Of a stretch of 56,253 bases of DNA, positions 36,771-46,280 are shown piece after piece. The DNA comes from Betaproteobacteria bacterium HGW-Betaproteobacteria-6 (lineage in GTDB: Bacteria; Pseudomonadota; Gammaproteobacteria; Burkholderiales; Rhodocyclaceae). The notes under the pieces were generated by a model that saw nothing but the letters and a program-made list of their open reading frames with translations, ran no database searches and was not told where the DNA came from. How positions within the stretch are numbered: position 1 is the stretch's first letter; every line of letters starts with the position of its first letter. The DNA lies in assembly GCA_002842145.1 (NCBI GenBank), contig PHCF01000010.1:1-56253 (forward strand), read 5' to 3'. A program made the translations under genes and the position numbers.

Positions 36771-36864
36771 AACAGCAATGCTTGATTGACGCCATAGCGG
36801 CCCCTTTTTACAGAACCGTCGTCGCTGAAAGGGTGGCTATAGTGAATCCCTATCGATAGTTTAC

Positions 36865-37857
36865 TCAGACTGCCATCGGTGCAGTGAGCGACGAATGGTG
36901 CTGATATCCCTCAAGGCGAAAGTCGCTCGGCTCAACTTTTTCCAGCCAATCCGGTTCGTATTTGCCTGTCACTGAATAGTCAGGAATGCGGTCCGACAAA
37001 AGCAACTTCGGTGCAGCAAACGGCTCGCGCTTCAGCTGTTCTTGAAGCATTTCCACGTGACTTTCGTAGATGTGCGCATCGCCGATGAAATAGGTAAACC
37101 AACGTGGAGTGTAGCCAGTCAGTCGGCCGACCAAGTGAAGCAGTGCGGCCCCTTCTGTTAGATTAAATGGTGTTCCCAGCCCAACGTCATTGCTGCGGAT
37201 ATAGAGGCACAGCGAGATTTCACGTTTCGCCGAGTTGACCAGGAATTGATACAGCAGATGACATGGAGGGAGCGCCATTTCCTCAAGCTGAGCCCAGTTC
37301 CAGCCGTGGAACAAGATTCGACGGCTACCTGGGTCATTCATTATGGTGTCTAGACATTGTCGAAGCTGGTCAATTGCCTTGTAGAGCAGCACGCTCGTTG
37401 TCTTGCCGTGCTCTCCTACATCCTCAACGACTCCAACTTCTTTGTAGCCTTTGGAAATTGCATCTGCAAGCTGCGCGGCTCCCTGTGGTTGGCTCTGGTC
37501 AAGCAGCTTGTACGCCGGCCACTGACGCCATTGAACACCGTACACGGGGCCTAGGTCGTCCATCTGGAGTCTATAGGGATTCGCCAGCCACTGGATATTT
37601 TCATTGGCATTCTGGTCCCAGACCTTGCAGCCTAGGCCACGAAAGTCGTTTGCGCTACGGTAGCCCCTCAGGAATCCAACCAATTCGCCCACGGCGGACT
37701 TGAAGGCCAGTTTCTTGGTAGTTACCGCCGGAAAACCTTCCTGGAGATCAAATTTCAACATTGCTCCGGGAACGCTCAGGGTGCGAATGCCCGTTCGGTT
37801 GCCTTGCCAGGAGCCGCTGTCAAAAATTTCCTGAACGAGATCTAGATACTGTTTCAT
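36865..37857 (-). CDS. thyA: Thymidylate synthase carried by the island (replacement ThyA)
   Basis: The 330-residue enzyme would methylate dUMP to dTMP with methylene-tetrahydrofolate. Landmarks: NRTGIRTLS (the phosphate-binding Arg), VTTKKL, the catalytic Cys in [15 protein letters not shown], the dUMP-recognising Asn in LGTPFNL (Asn, not the Asp of dCMP hydroxymethylases), GDAHIYESH and an intact C terminus LTAPMAV. It is longer than the host type (264 in E. coli) because of two insertions, about residues 80-95 and 115-170, as in some phage-type enzymes. It is far from identical to the split chromosomal copy, so it is not a duplicate of it. Its likely job is to keep cells thymidine-independent after the island has destroyed the host gene. 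Confidence 0.93.
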   Translation of the reverse strand: MKQYLDLVQEIFDSGSWQGNRTGIRTLSVPGAMLKFDLQEGFPAVTTKKLAFKSAVGELVGFLRGYRSANDFRGLGCKVWDQNANENIQWLANPYRLQMDDLGPVYGVQWRQWPAYKLLDQSQPQGAAQLADAISKGYKEVGVVEDVGEHGKTTSVLLYKAIDQLRQCLDTIMNDPGSRRILFHGWNWAQLEEMALPPCHLLYQFLVNSAKREISLCLYIRSNDVGLGTPFNLTEGAALLHLVGRLTGYTPRWFTYFIGDAHIYESHVEMLQEQLKREPFAAPKLLLSDRIPDYSVTGKYEPDWLEKVEPSDFRLEGYQHHSSLTAPMAV

Positions 37858-37869
37858 ATTCTTTCCTTA

Positions 37870-37887
37870 AGTACCAAAATTGGTACT
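37870..37887. promoter_or_regulatory. Perfect dyad AGTACCAA-AA-TTGGTACT upstream of island thyA
   Basis: The 18-base element with 8-base arms lies 12 bases upstream of the island thyA start, between it and ginD. It is a likely regulator-binding site; by position it would block ribosome or polymerase access for thyA. Confidence 0.5.
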
Positions 37888-37935
37888 GGGTATAGCTCGG
37901 CGCTGTGGCAAACGTAACCAAGTGCTGAAAGGCAG

Positions 37936-38427
37936 CTATTTTGGCTGTTTAGAGGAGATTTGGACAATATTTGTGGCTGAAGCTCGTCTGAGGGGGGCTA
38001 TTTCTTGCTCTGTGGCAGCTAATCTCGCTTGAAGTACACGAGTTAGATCCTGTGCTTGAGCAAGTTGCTGGGTGGCATCGTCGAACCGCGTTTTCCAGAG
38101 AAGCACTTCCTCTCTGCTGTCATATAGTTGTTGCTTGTAGCGCTCAATACGAGACTCTTCCTTTGCGATCGCAGCCGTTTCATCGATGGCTAGCTTTACA
38201 GGCGTCTTGCGTGCATCTTTAATTTTTCGAAGTTGGTCTAATGGCCACTTCCGATTGTTCAATGTCCCTCGACTGCAATTGGCTAGCTTGGCCAACACAT
38301 CCTGGCTGGCTTTTAGTTTTGGATCACTTTCGATACGTGCCAAGGCATCCTGAATCCGCCGGGTTACTTCGACGAATTCCTGTTCGTTCTTTTCCTGGAG
38401 TGCTGCTGGTATGCCGGAGGTACTCAT
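37936..38427 (-). CDS. ginD: GinD-like small DNA-binding/coiled-coil protein
   Basis: The 163-residue protein has an N-terminal region with a helix-turn-helix look (ASQDVLAKLANCSRGTLNNR, about residues 40-59) and a coiled coil over about 85-150. It overlaps the recombinase gene before it by four bases (ATGA). In GInt islands the fourth gene of the ginABCD operon is a small protein of this size and make-up that is essential for recombination; in Tn554-like elements TnpC plays a similar part. The name rests on position, size and architecture, not on an alignment. Confidence 0.72.
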   Translation of the reverse strand: MSTSGIPAALQEKNEQEFVEVTRRIQDALARIESDPKLKASQDVLAKLANCSRGTLNNRKWPLDQLRKIKDARKTPVKLAIDETAAIAKEESRIERYKQQLYDSREEVLLWKTRFDDATQQLAQAQDLTRVLQARLAATEQEIAPLRRASATNIVQISSKQPK

Positions 38428-40382
38428 GATCGCTCCATTTCAGCCAACTGGCCGAGGTCTGCTAAAACTTGCTCGGCAGCGTGCATTGAAGCCAGTAAAG
38501 GTTCTGTGGCGTGAGCCATGCGTGGATCGGCTGCCAGTGTCCGGTTCTGGTCAAGAATTTTTCGCCAAACAGGGGCGTGAGTCCGAGTAATCACAGCTTG
38601 TTTGCAAGCACCTGGATTACACTGAAGTGAGCCTATACACGGCGGGGTTTCTTTTTTCCCATCTTTTAGAAGCGTATCCCGTCTGCCGCCGCAGTATCCG
38701 ATGCCGACGCTGGCAAACGGCAAGCCTTGCTTTGCCAAATTCTCAATGACTTCGTCTACAGTCCAGCCTTGGGCAGCCATGCCCTCGAAGTAAGCCTTAC
38801 GACGCACAATGAAAGCTTCCGCTCCTCCTCCTGCGACTGGACGGTCAGGGCTGTATAACTCTTTAGCAGCTTCAAGGTATGCAGAGTCCGAGTGAAGGGC
38901 TCGTTGCGTTGCCAGATCACCAACATTTCCGTACATCATAGTTACGTCAGGGGGTAAGGCGTGCAAGGCGGTATGCAGGTGCTTCAATTGATGCGCAATG
39001 AATAGAAGCCCCACGTCGGCGCGAGCAAGTTGATGCGCCAATGTATGCCGAAGCTGATGGGCGTTAATGCTCCAGTCGGCCCACCTCCCGGAGGTGTCTA
39101 TCTCATGCAAATAATTTGTGATAGCAGCAGTGAACCCATTAAGCGAAAGTGCCCGTGGGGTTGCTCCGAGAGGGACAGTTTCAGACCCGGAAAGCAAAAA
39201 TGGGTTGAAAGTCGCTTGAGCAATATATTGGAGACACGTAACGGCATCCCGCATTATTGGTATGGCAGGCCATAAATCGGCACCTTCTTGGGCATCCAAT
39301 GCCTCATGTTTGACATGGGTTCCCGTTAGGACGTGTACCCCATGAATGGTTTGAATGCACTGGTTCGTAAACGTGGTTAAGTCGCTGTAACGGGCGCCTG
39401 TGTAAAGCCCAATAACGGTGAAAGCGGCACGTTGCACTCGATAAAGCCAACTGAATACTTCCTTGCGCCCAACGCCGTAAATGCACTTGAATTTTTCGGC
39501 TTGCGGGGAGGGCCCTGTCCGTTTCTTACCCGACTTGGCTGCAAAATTTCTATCGTCTTGCCGTAGCGCGATGTAGTCAGCAATTAGCGCGGAACCGACG
39601 GTTAAAGTACAGTCAAATGTCGGCTTTTGTGGTGTCCCTGCTTTGTCGTGCGATTCCTCCCCAATGAAGTGCAGAAAGCCAAGCACATCCGAGCAAGCGG
39701 TATTAGACAATAACCTGAAAAGTTCATTGGGCATGACTCGCTGGTAGTCGGTTCGCTTCTTCGGTGTTTTGAATGGGAGCGTTTTGATGTCCTGGGTGTT
39801 CCATTGCAGCGTCCGTTGCTGGAAAGCTGCTGCCATGATGGGGCTGGCTAGTAGCTTGAGACCTTTTTTGAGATGCCCCCCATCAACTCTCGGTGAGTTA
39901 GCCAAAATCTCCCTTATGGCGCGCAGCGGTACATCGGTTAGCGACTGAATGGGATTCAGGTGAGGAGTACTACCCCAGCTATCCAATTGGTAATGCTGTA
40001 AAACATCCGAAAATAGAAGAACAAGTGCCCGGATTGTGACAACGAGTGTCTGTGGCTTTACAGATTGAACACCGCGAAGGCCAAATGCAGAGGGAAGCTT
40101 TAGGTAGAGGTAACCCAATACCTTGAGTTCATTAGCCATCATTTCAGTTATGACGGCGCCACGATGGTCGTCAAATTGATCTTCTGAGGCATCAGAGCAA
40201 TACATGGCCCAGTTGATACGCAGCCGGGCCGCTGGAACGGACGAGAGACGTGCCACATTCGCGTTCGTGAAATCCCACTCTTCATCACCAAAGCAGGACT
40301 TGGCTGACACTCTGGTGTCACCATTTACAAAAGGACGTCCCGCCAGGACATCTTCAAGTAGCAATGATGCAAACGCGTTCAT
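38424..40382 (-). CDS. ginC: GinC-like tyrosine recombinase
   Basis: The 652-residue protein has a tyrosine-recombinase catalytic domain in its middle. Arg I is in LYTGARYSDL, the His-x-x-Arg box in HQLRHTLAHQLARA, the next His in IAHQLKHLH and the nucleophile Tyr in TMMYGN. A cysteine cluster near the C terminus (PPCIGSLQCNPGACKQ) could bind zinc, as in other large recombinases of this group. The ATG at 40382 gives an ATGA overlap with the gene before it. Together with the two other recombinases it should cut and join the island ends. The catalytic set is complete, so it is likely active. Confidence 0.85.
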   Translation of the reverse strand: MNAFASLLLEDVLAGRPFVNGDTRVSAKSCFGDEEWDFTNANVARLSSVPAARLRINWAMYCSDASEDQFDDHRGAVITEMMANELKVLGYLYLKLPSAFGLRGVQSVKPQTLVVTIRALVLLFSDVLQHYQLDSWGSTPHLNPIQSLTDVPLRAIREILANSPRVDGGHLKKGLKLLASPIMAAAFQQRTLQWNTQDIKTLPFKTPKKRTDYQRVMPNELFRLLSNTACSDVLGFLHFIGEESHDKAGTPQKPTFDCTLTVGSALIADYIALRQDDRNFAAKSGKKRTGPSPQAEKFKCIYGVGRKEVFSWLYRVQRAAFTVIGLYTGARYSDLTTFTNQCIQTIHGVHVLTGTHVKHEALDAQEGADLWPAIPIMRDAVTCLQYIAQATFNPFLLSGSETVPLGATPRALSLNGFTAAITNYLHEIDTSGRWADWSINAHQLRHTLAHQLARADVGLLFIAHQLKHLHTALHALPPDVTMMYGNVGDLATQRALHSDSAYLEAAKELYSPDRPVAGGGAEAFIVRRKAYFEGMAAQGWTVDEVIENLAKQGLPFASVGIGYCGGRRDTLLKDGKKETPPCIGSLQCNPGACKQAVITRTHAPVWRKILDQNRTLAADPRMAHATEPLLASMHAAEQVLADLGQLAEMERS

Positions 40383-42208
40383 TGGCAAGCTCCACGATAT
40401 AGCAACGGGTCAACCACGACATCAAGTGTGGTTGCCATGTCGAATGCCCATTCAATTTCGTCAGAGGTGAACTGGCTTACATCGGGGTTAAGCAGGTTAT
40501 CGAGCACGGACAATGTTTGGTTATACAGGTGGGCATGTGGAAGGTTCTGCACGTTGTTTGCCTGTGTCGCCATAATCTGGGCTCGGTATGTAGCCAGAAC
40601 AGGTAGATGCTCCTTCAGCACAACAACATTGCGGCAGAATAGGCACATGTTGAATCGTGTGCAGGCCTGTCCTGGAACGTAATCGACGGCACGTTTCACC
40701 CGGTCGGGAGGGTCGAAGACATTTTTGCAGTCAGCGATGAGACCTTTGAATAGAGAAATGGGTTGGGGTGTGGCCGCAATAGGTTCCAGCGGTGAGAGTA
40801 CTTCTGCCTGGTTGGCCCGAATTTGAACCAAGGCTTCTGAGACGATTTTCCTGGCCGGTTCATCAAGCCGATTGGCCGCTATGTAGCGAACTGTCTGGGT
40901 AATGGATTTGTGCCGAGCAACCTGCTGGATTTCAAAGAAATCTCGGCCTTCCAATGCCATTTGAGTGAGTTTTGTTGAGCGAAAGCGCACCATGTTGAAG
41001 TTTAATGGTTCGCCAAGGTCATTGCGGAGGTCGTATTTTTCAACCATTCGCTTGCACCAGGCAGACGTTCTTTTGTTCGCCAGCGGCACTGTTTGATTGT
41101 ATGTATTAGGTCCTTTGGATCCTTGGATAAACAGGAGGCGCCGTAATGGGTCGCTTTCTGGAAGCGACTGTCGAATTTTTGAAGTTAGTTTTAGTATTGT
41201 CGTAACTGCACGCTTAACCTGAAGCGTCTGCTTTCGTTTTAGACCACGCTCTTCTCTTTTCTCTAATAAAGGAAGATGTAATTCCTTCTCGCCATTTGAG
41301 CGCTCTTTTTCGAATAGCAAATACGGCATGCCCGTGAGTGGATGTTCGTCTTGCAAACAGTCGATTTGTAATCTCAGGATTGATGAAGGGTTGAGCCCGG
41401 TGAGATATAAAAGATCAATAGCTAGTGGCATTACAAGATATTCATCTGCAATAGCAGAAACTCCCCAGGTGCGATATAAATTATGTAGTCCCCCGTGATA
41501 AACATGGGCGGCATGAAGGAATCTTCCATGTTCTTTCTTGGCTGCGCCAAATCCAAGGATTGGCTCGCAATCAAGTACGTTCTCAAAATACCATCGCATA
41601 TTTTCAGCAACGCCAAAGCCATAGCCATTTTTCCTGCCACGCTTAAATTCAAAGCGCGGGTCTCTGCCTTCGTCAGGCGACTGTTTCGTGTATCCGCCAG
41701 CAACTGTATAAGAGAACCTGAGTTCTTCTGCCACAGCACTGAGAATTTGGCTGAGTTCCTTGTCCGAATAGCAGGCATGCGCATCGGTTTCACTAGCTGT
41801 GCTGCCCCATCCTGTCTCTTGTATGACTTTGGTATTCAAAAGGCCATAAGCGGCGGCCTCCTTCATTACCTGCCTGACTGCACTAAAATGGCCAGTAAGG
41901 GTGTAGGAGCTTAAGCATATTTTTTTGGCGTTAATGCACGCCTGAAGCGTCTCTTTGAACCGCAAAAGTGCAAACTCGTCCCATTTGTCAGCCAAGAGAT
42001 AAGGCCTTAGTCCCTCGGTAGCCTTAATGTGCTGGATGAAAAATGTTTTTGCGGATTGATAATTATCCTTTGAGCTGTCATTCGACATGCGGTCTTTCCG
42101 CTTATCGAAAATCCATTCAAGCTGGGCAAACGGAAATTGCGCTGTAGCCTCAGGAGGCTTTCCATATTTGCGCAGGTCAAGTTGGACAGTATTTTTAAGT
42201 TCAGACAT
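40379..42208 (-). CDS. ginB: GinB-like tyrosine recombinase, divergent active site
   Basis: The 609-residue protein aligns in layout with the other two recombinases, but key positions differ. The segment that should hold Arg I reads LTGLNPSSILRLQ (Asn near residue 273). The His-x-x-Arg box reads NMVRFRSTKLTQM, with Asn for the His, and only the ARHKSITQTVRYI block with His and Tyr is normal. A Cys cluster, CTRFNMCLFCRN, lies near the C terminus. It may therefore be a partner with reduced or no cleavage activity. The ATG at 42208 (GGGAT ahead of it) is chosen over a TTG four codons upstream; it overlaps the previous gene by 8 bases. Confidence 0.82.
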   Translation of the reverse strand: MSELKNTVQLDLRKYGKPPEATAQFPFAQLEWIFDKRKDRMSNDSSKDNYQSAKTFFIQHIKATEGLRPYLLADKWDEFALLRFKETLQACINAKKICLSSYTLTGHFSAVRQVMKEAAAYGLLNTKVIQETGWGSTASETDAHACYSDKELSQILSAVAEELRFSYTVAGGYTKQSPDEGRDPRFEFKRGRKNGYGFGVAENMRWYFENVLDCEPILGFGAAKKEHGRFLHAAHVYHGGLHNLYRTWGVSAIADEYLVMPLAIDLLYLTGLNPSSILRLQIDCLQDEHPLTGMPYLLFEKERSNGEKELHLPLLEKREERGLKRKQTLQVKRAVTTILKLTSKIRQSLPESDPLRRLLFIQGSKGPNTYNQTVPLANKRTSAWCKRMVEKYDLRNDLGEPLNFNMVRFRSTKLTQMALEGRDFFEIQQVARHKSITQTVRYIAANRLDEPARKIVSEALVQIRANQAEVLSPLEPIAATPQPISLFKGLIADCKNVFDPPDRVKRAVDYVPGQACTRFNMCLFCRNVVVLKEHLPVLATYRAQIMATQANNVQNLPHAHLYNQTLSVLDNLLNPDVSQFTSDEIEWAFDMATTLDVVVDPLLYRGACQ

Positions 42209-43337
42209 TGCGAATCCCAATTTTTCGTACTTTGGGTTGTTTCTTTTCCGGAAGGTAAGTTACGTCCAGGATTGTTTGAGCTTCCTCAAATCGAAAGCGA
42301 ATATCACTGGGGCCACCATCTTCCGTCATGCGCTGTAGGACAGGAGCAGGAATGTGAGTGTAAATTTCGGTGGTCGATAATTGGTTATGTCCCAAGGCGC
42401 GTTGGAGCACAACCAGATTGTCAAGCAAGCTTTTGCCATGTTCTGACTTCATGACTGAGTAAGCCGTCCCATGGCGCAGTCGGTGGGGGGAGGCTGCACT
42501 GAGCCGAGTGCGGGCGAGTGCGTCAGCAATAAATTTCTGAATGGCCTCAGCGGTTATCAGTTCACCGTAGGTGTTTAAGAAGGCAGGCTTGTCTCCTTCC
42601 GGCCAGTCGTGATTGGTGAAGTATGTTCGGGTCTTGAAATAGCGATTGAGTCGGGCTAGCACGGCCCTCGATATGATGGTGTAGCGCTCCTTGATTTCGC
42701 CGCCGCGCCCCTTGCTCCCGCGGACGAATAGCGGAAAATACATCTGGGTTGATGGGTACTGTTCTAACAAGGGGAGATCTTTTTTCAGTACACGAGGTAC
42801 TTCAGAGACTCGAAGGCCCGTGTCGAAGATGAAGTGAGAAATGAGTCGATGGAGCTCCCAGTGCATGCCAAGTAATAGAGTAACGACATCATCTACCGTA
42901 AGGTAGCGAGGCATTCGCTTGCTGGGCTTGGAGGTTCGGTAGGCTAAATTTTCATAGATGGGGTTGGCTTTGACTCTGTTTGCTTCTTCTGTGGTCAGCC
43001 AATCCGTAAACATTTTTAGTACTACTTCATAACCTCGAACGGTTGATTTGCCTAGGCCTCGGGCTATGCAAGAACGATAAAATTCATCCAGAACGGGAAG
43101 CCCGATGGCTAGTATTGCGTCATCTACGCGGACTTGCCCGAAGACATTGTGTCCTTCCAGAAAGGAACAGAAATCGCGGATACGTCCTGCGTACAACTCG
43201 AGAGTACCGTTCGCCATCTGCCGGGGGGAACGCTCGAGGGACTGGATGAAGTTGGTGGGCAGAACGGCTACCCGCTCTGATGTGTCGAGTAGTAGGAGTT
43301 TTGGTGGCTTGCTTGTGCGGGAGCGATGGATGTCCAT
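42201..43337 (-). CDS. ginA: GinA-like tyrosine recombinase
   Basis: The 378-residue integrase has the complete catalytic set: Arg176 in FDTGLRVSE, His285 and Arg288 in PHRLRHGTA, His317 in ALGHNQ and Tyr326 in TTEIYTH. An N-terminal core-binding domain covers about residues 30-120. It is the first gene of the operon, 104 bases from the right junction, and reads inward. Its promoter should lie in the AT-rich 43338-43440. Trio recombinase modules with a small fourth gene define GInt islands, and this gene would be their ginA. Confidence 0.87.
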   Translation of the reverse strand: MDIHRSRTSKPPKLLLLDTSERVAVLPTNFIQSLERSPRQMANGTLELYAGRIRDFCSFLEGHNVFGQVRVDDAILAIGLPVLDEFYRSCIARGLGKSTVRGYEVVLKMFTDWLTTEEANRVKANPIYENLAYRTSKPSKRMPRYLTVDDVVTLLLGMHWELHRLISHFIFDTGLRVSEVPRVLKKDLPLLEQYPSTQMYFPLFVRGSKGRGGEIKERYTIISRAVLARLNRYFKTRTYFTNHDWPEGDKPAFLNTYGELITAEAIQKFIADALARTRLSAASPHRLRHGTAYSVMKSEHGKSLLDNLVVLQRALGHNQLSTTEIYTHIPAPVLQRMTEDGGPSDIRFRFEEAQTILDVTYLPEKKQPKVRKIGIRNV

Positions 43338-43440
43338 TAGCTATCGTTTGTTGTATGCATATGTACATTATTGTAGTTCTAAAATAAACATGGATGTATA
43401 AAAAAACAGACGGAAGGCTTCTGAACTGTACAGAATTTTC

Positions 43441-43458
43441 ATGGTTGTTTAAAAGAAA
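43441..43458. repeat. Right attachment site (attR) of the island
   Basis: AGAAA at 43454-43458 matches the left junction. On the minus strand, TTTAAACAACCAT (43453-43441) follows it and is the imperfect inverted partner of 10282-10294. Host thyA codons resume from here to the right. Confidence 0.6.
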
Positions 43459-43968
43459 GATGTCGGCGCTGCGCTGGTAGAGCTGGCAGGACAGCTTGCC
43501 GTTCGCCACGTAGAACTGGAACAGGCAATGACAGGGCGGCAGCGCCATGCTGTCCACGTCGCCCGGGTTCCAGGCGGAAACGATGTGGCGCCGTGAGTCC
43601 GGGTTGTTCTTGAGGCTGTTGACCAATTGCGTGATCTGGTCGATCAGGCGGCCATCCGGGGTTTCCCAGCGGCGCCACTGCTTGCCGTAGACCGGCCCGA
43701 GGTCGCCGTTTTCGTCGGCCCACTCGTCCCAGATGCGGACGCCGTTCGCCTTGAGGTAGGCGATGTTGGTATCGCCCTGCAGGAACCACAGCAACTCGTG
43801 CACGATCGACTTCAGGTGCAGCTTCTTGGTCGTCATCATCGGGAAGCCCTTGGCCAGATCGAAACGCATCTGCCAGCCAAAGACCGAGCGCGTGCCGGTG
43901 CCGGTGCGGTCGGATTTATCGTGCCCGTTGTCGAGAACGTGGCGCATCAGGTCGAGGTAGGCTTGCAT
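43454..43968 (-). pseudogene. thyA: thyA 5' fragment (chromosomal thymidylate synthase, split by the island)
   Basis: The first 171 codons of the host gene encode [22 protein letters not shown], the [19 protein letters not shown] block, the catalytic Cys in ALPPCH and the Arg of YQRSADIFL. After the insertion point the frame continues into the island, giving an unrelated tail of about 110 residues and no dUMP-binding Asn or His/Tyr. The product cannot be an active enzyme, though the start region and promoter (43969-44144) are intact, so a useless fusion protein may still be made. Up to the break it is very close to the usual proteobacterial ThyA. Confidence 0.93.
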
Positions 43969-44144
43969 CGAGTCGTCTGTCCGGCGATCAGTGAACGAAC
44001 TATTTTACATCGCAGTCCGGATCATCGCTCGGCTGCAAAACTGAAATTATCCACTAGGAATATTTCAATCCGGTGGAAATTACTCACGGTAGAAGATCAG
44101 CTCTCCGTTTACACTGTAAAAAAACAGGTGTGTAAGGAGGAGCA

Positions 44145-45689
44145 GTGCTCAATAAAGTAGCCAGTCTGGGCGGTTTGTTTGCCCAGAAATCAGACCATCC
44201 GCTGGCCAGTCCGCGCGAGTTGCGCCGGGTGCTCGGCGAATTGCCCAAGGACAATGCCTTCAAGGCGCTCGACGAAATTTCCGGCTGGCTGGAGTCGCTG
44301 GAACGCGTGGAAAATTTCCCGATGGGCACCTTGTACGAGGTGCTTGAACAGTTTGAGGAAGTTGCGCAGCCGCATTTGAAGCGTCTTTCACGTGAGTATT
44401 TCGGGGCTGCCCGCCTGTCGAAATCCGAAGAAAACCGCCTGTGGTCAATCAACTACGATTTCTGGCGACGGCTCGGTGCCGCCTACGAACGTTGCCTGCT
44501 GTCGGTTGGTGAGAAAAGCCGGCCCGGTGAGTTGCCGAAAACTGTTTTGCCCACCTTGTCGGTTCGTCTCATTGTTGCTTTCGGACGGGCGCTTAAATGG
44601 GAGCAGTTCCATTACGGGCCCTCGCAGGACCGTCGCTGGCAGAGCCTCGGGCGGGCCCTGCTGGCGGCCGAGGAGGCGGGCGTGGCAGGCAAGGCTGTAG
44701 CCCTGCCGGGGCGCAGCGGCATGACTTCGGCGCTGCAGGAATTCGAGAAAGTCATGATCTTCCAGGCTGCCTCGCTGGATAGCCTGCTGCCAGTTGGCAT
44801 CGAGCTTGCCGAGCACGTGATCGCCCATTTTTTGCCCGGCTTCGCGTTTACCGTCATGGCCGAGGTCGACAGTGTCTATTGGGTTGATCTCAAGCAGGCC
44901 CAGCCGCCGCTGCGCCTGGCGCGCATGCCGGCACGGGCCGAGCCGACACAACGTTTCCTGAAACCCGGTACGGCCCATGCGGCGATGCAGGCGGTGCTCG
45001 AGACGCTGGAGCGTGGGGGCGACATGCCGCCCGAGATCAACCTCGGCGGCCAGTATCCGGTCAAACTGCTGGTCACGGTCTTCCGCCATTTGGCCAACTA
45101 CCTGTCGCCGATCCCGCCGCAGCGCCTGCACGATCGCCATCGCGTCACGCACCGGATGGCGGTGCTCAATGGACTGGTCAATGCCTTCGTCGTTTTTTCA
45201 GACGAGTTCGGGGGGCGGCCGGCCGGCTTGCCGATGGAAAGCTGGGTCGCCGAGAACGTCAGCCGCGGTGGCTTCGGGGCGCTGCTCGGCAATGCCCAGG
45301 TCGATTGGCTCAAGGTGGGCGCCCTCCTAGCCATGCAGCCGGAAGGCGGAGAAAACTGGCTGCTCGGCGTGATTCGCCGCTATCACCGCTTCTCGGAAAA
45401 AGAGGGCAGAGTCGGCATTCAGGCGCTGGCAACCAAGGCTGCTGCCATCGAGTTTCGCATCCGCAAGGCATCGAGCTATGCGTCTGCCGCTGGAACGCCG
45501 GGGCTCATGCTTCTGGACGGCAACGAACCCGACGAATTCCGGGTCATCGTGCCGCACCTGACCTTTGATCCGCGTGAAAGCCTGGAGTATGCAAAGGACG
45601 GCCAGCGTTTCCTGCTGACGCCGATTTCGCTGATCGAGGCGACGGATGATTACGAGTTGGCGCGTTACCGCCGCAGTACGCTTGGCTGA
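44145..45689 (+). CDS. Unknown protein, possible PilZ-like C terminus
   Basis: The 514-residue protein is conserved-looking and uses backbone codons. The N-terminal 300 residues are helical without a family I know. The part around residues 400-480 (LLGVIRRYHRFSEKEGRVGIQAL) resembles the strand pattern of PilZ-type domains, which often bind cyclic di-GMP, but the usual RxxxR and D/NxSxxG signatures are not clear. The GTG start follows AAGGAGGA. It is divergent from thyA, with 176 bases between. It may be a signalling adaptor of Betaproteobacteria; no function is claimed. Confidence 0.7.
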   Translation: MLNKVASLGGLFAQKSDHPLASPRELRRVLGELPKDNAFKALDEISGWLESLERVENFPMGTLYEVLEQFEEVAQPHLKRLSREYFGAARLSKSEENRLWSINYDFWRRLGAAYERCLLSVGEKSRPGELPKTVLPTLSVRLIVAFGRALKWEQFHYGPSQDRRWQSLGRALLAAEEAGVAGKAVALPGRSGMTSALQEFEKVMIFQAASLDSLLPVGIELAEHVIAHFLPGFAFTVMAEVDSVYWVDLKQAQPPLRLARMPARAEPTQRFLKPGTAHAAMQAVLETLERGGDMPPEINLGGQYPVKLLVTVFRHLANYLSPIPPQRLHDRHRVTHRMAVLNGLVNAFVVFSDEFGGRPAGLPMESWVAENVSRGGFGALLGNAQVDWLKVGALLAMQPEGGENWLLGVIRRYHRFSEKEGRVGIQALATKAAAIEFRIRKASSYASAAGTPGLMLLDGNEPDEFRVIVPHLTFDPRESLEYAKDGQRFLLTPISLIEATDDYELARYRRSTLG

Positions 45690-46280
45690 TTACGGCTGTT
45701 TGGCCCGAATCGCCGATTTTGGCCGGAAAGCCTTGATTACCGCCTCATTCGTTTCGACATAAGGGCCACCGATCAGGTCGATGCAGTAAGGGACGGCGGC
45801 GAAGATGCCGACGTGGGCGACCGTGCCGTCGGCGTTGCGAACGCCCTCCAGGGTTTCCTTGATCGATTTCGGCTGGCCGGGCAGGTTGATGATCAGCGCC
45901 TGTTTGCGGATAACGGCGACTTGTCGCGAGAGGATGGCGGTCGGCACGAAATTGAGGCTGATGCGGCGCATTTCCTCGCCGAAGCCGGGCATTTCCTTGT
46001 CGGCGACGGCCAGCGTGGCTTCCGGCGTGACGTCGCGCAAGGCGGGGCCGGTGCCGCCGGTGGTCAGGATCAGATGGCAATTGCTACGGTCAACCAGCGA
46101 AATCAGCGTATTTTCAATTGTCTCGCGGTCATCGGCGATCAAGCGCGTTTCGACGCGCCACGGCGTGGTCAGGGCGGATGACAGCCATTCCTGCAGGGCC
46201 GGAATGCCCTTGTCCTCGTAAACGCCGCTCGATGCGCGGTCGCTGATCGAAACGAGACCGACGATCAATTCTTCACTCAT
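45690..46280 (-). CDS. mog: Molybdopterin adenylyltransferase
   Basis: The 196-residue enzyme adenylates molybdopterin before molybdenum insertion, in the cytoplasm. It shows the MogA/MoaB-type fold: VGLVSISDRASSG, the TTGGTGPALRDVTPEA loop that grips the pterin, and the NLPGQPKSIKE segment. It overlaps darP by eight bases and is probably co-transcribed with it. Intact and of normal length. Confidence 0.93.
   Translation of the reverse strand: MSEELIVGLVSISDRASSGVYEDKGIPALQEWLSSALTTPWRVETRLIADDRETIENTLISLVDRSNCHLILTTGGTGPALRDVTPEATLAVADKEMPGFGEEMRRISLNFVPTAILSRQVAVIRKQALIINLPGQPKSIKETLEGVRNADGTVAHVGIFAAVPYCIDLIGGPYVETNEAVIKAFRPKSAIRAKQP

Noticed and set aside
43120-43453. In-frame extension of the thyA 5' fragment into the island
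   Set aside because: Codons beyond the junction are accidental, antisense to ginA and have no family match; treated as part of a pseudogene, not a fusion protein with function.
44114-44127. LexA box ahead of the unknown gene at 44145
   Set aside because: CTG and CAG are 8 bases apart instead of the required 10.
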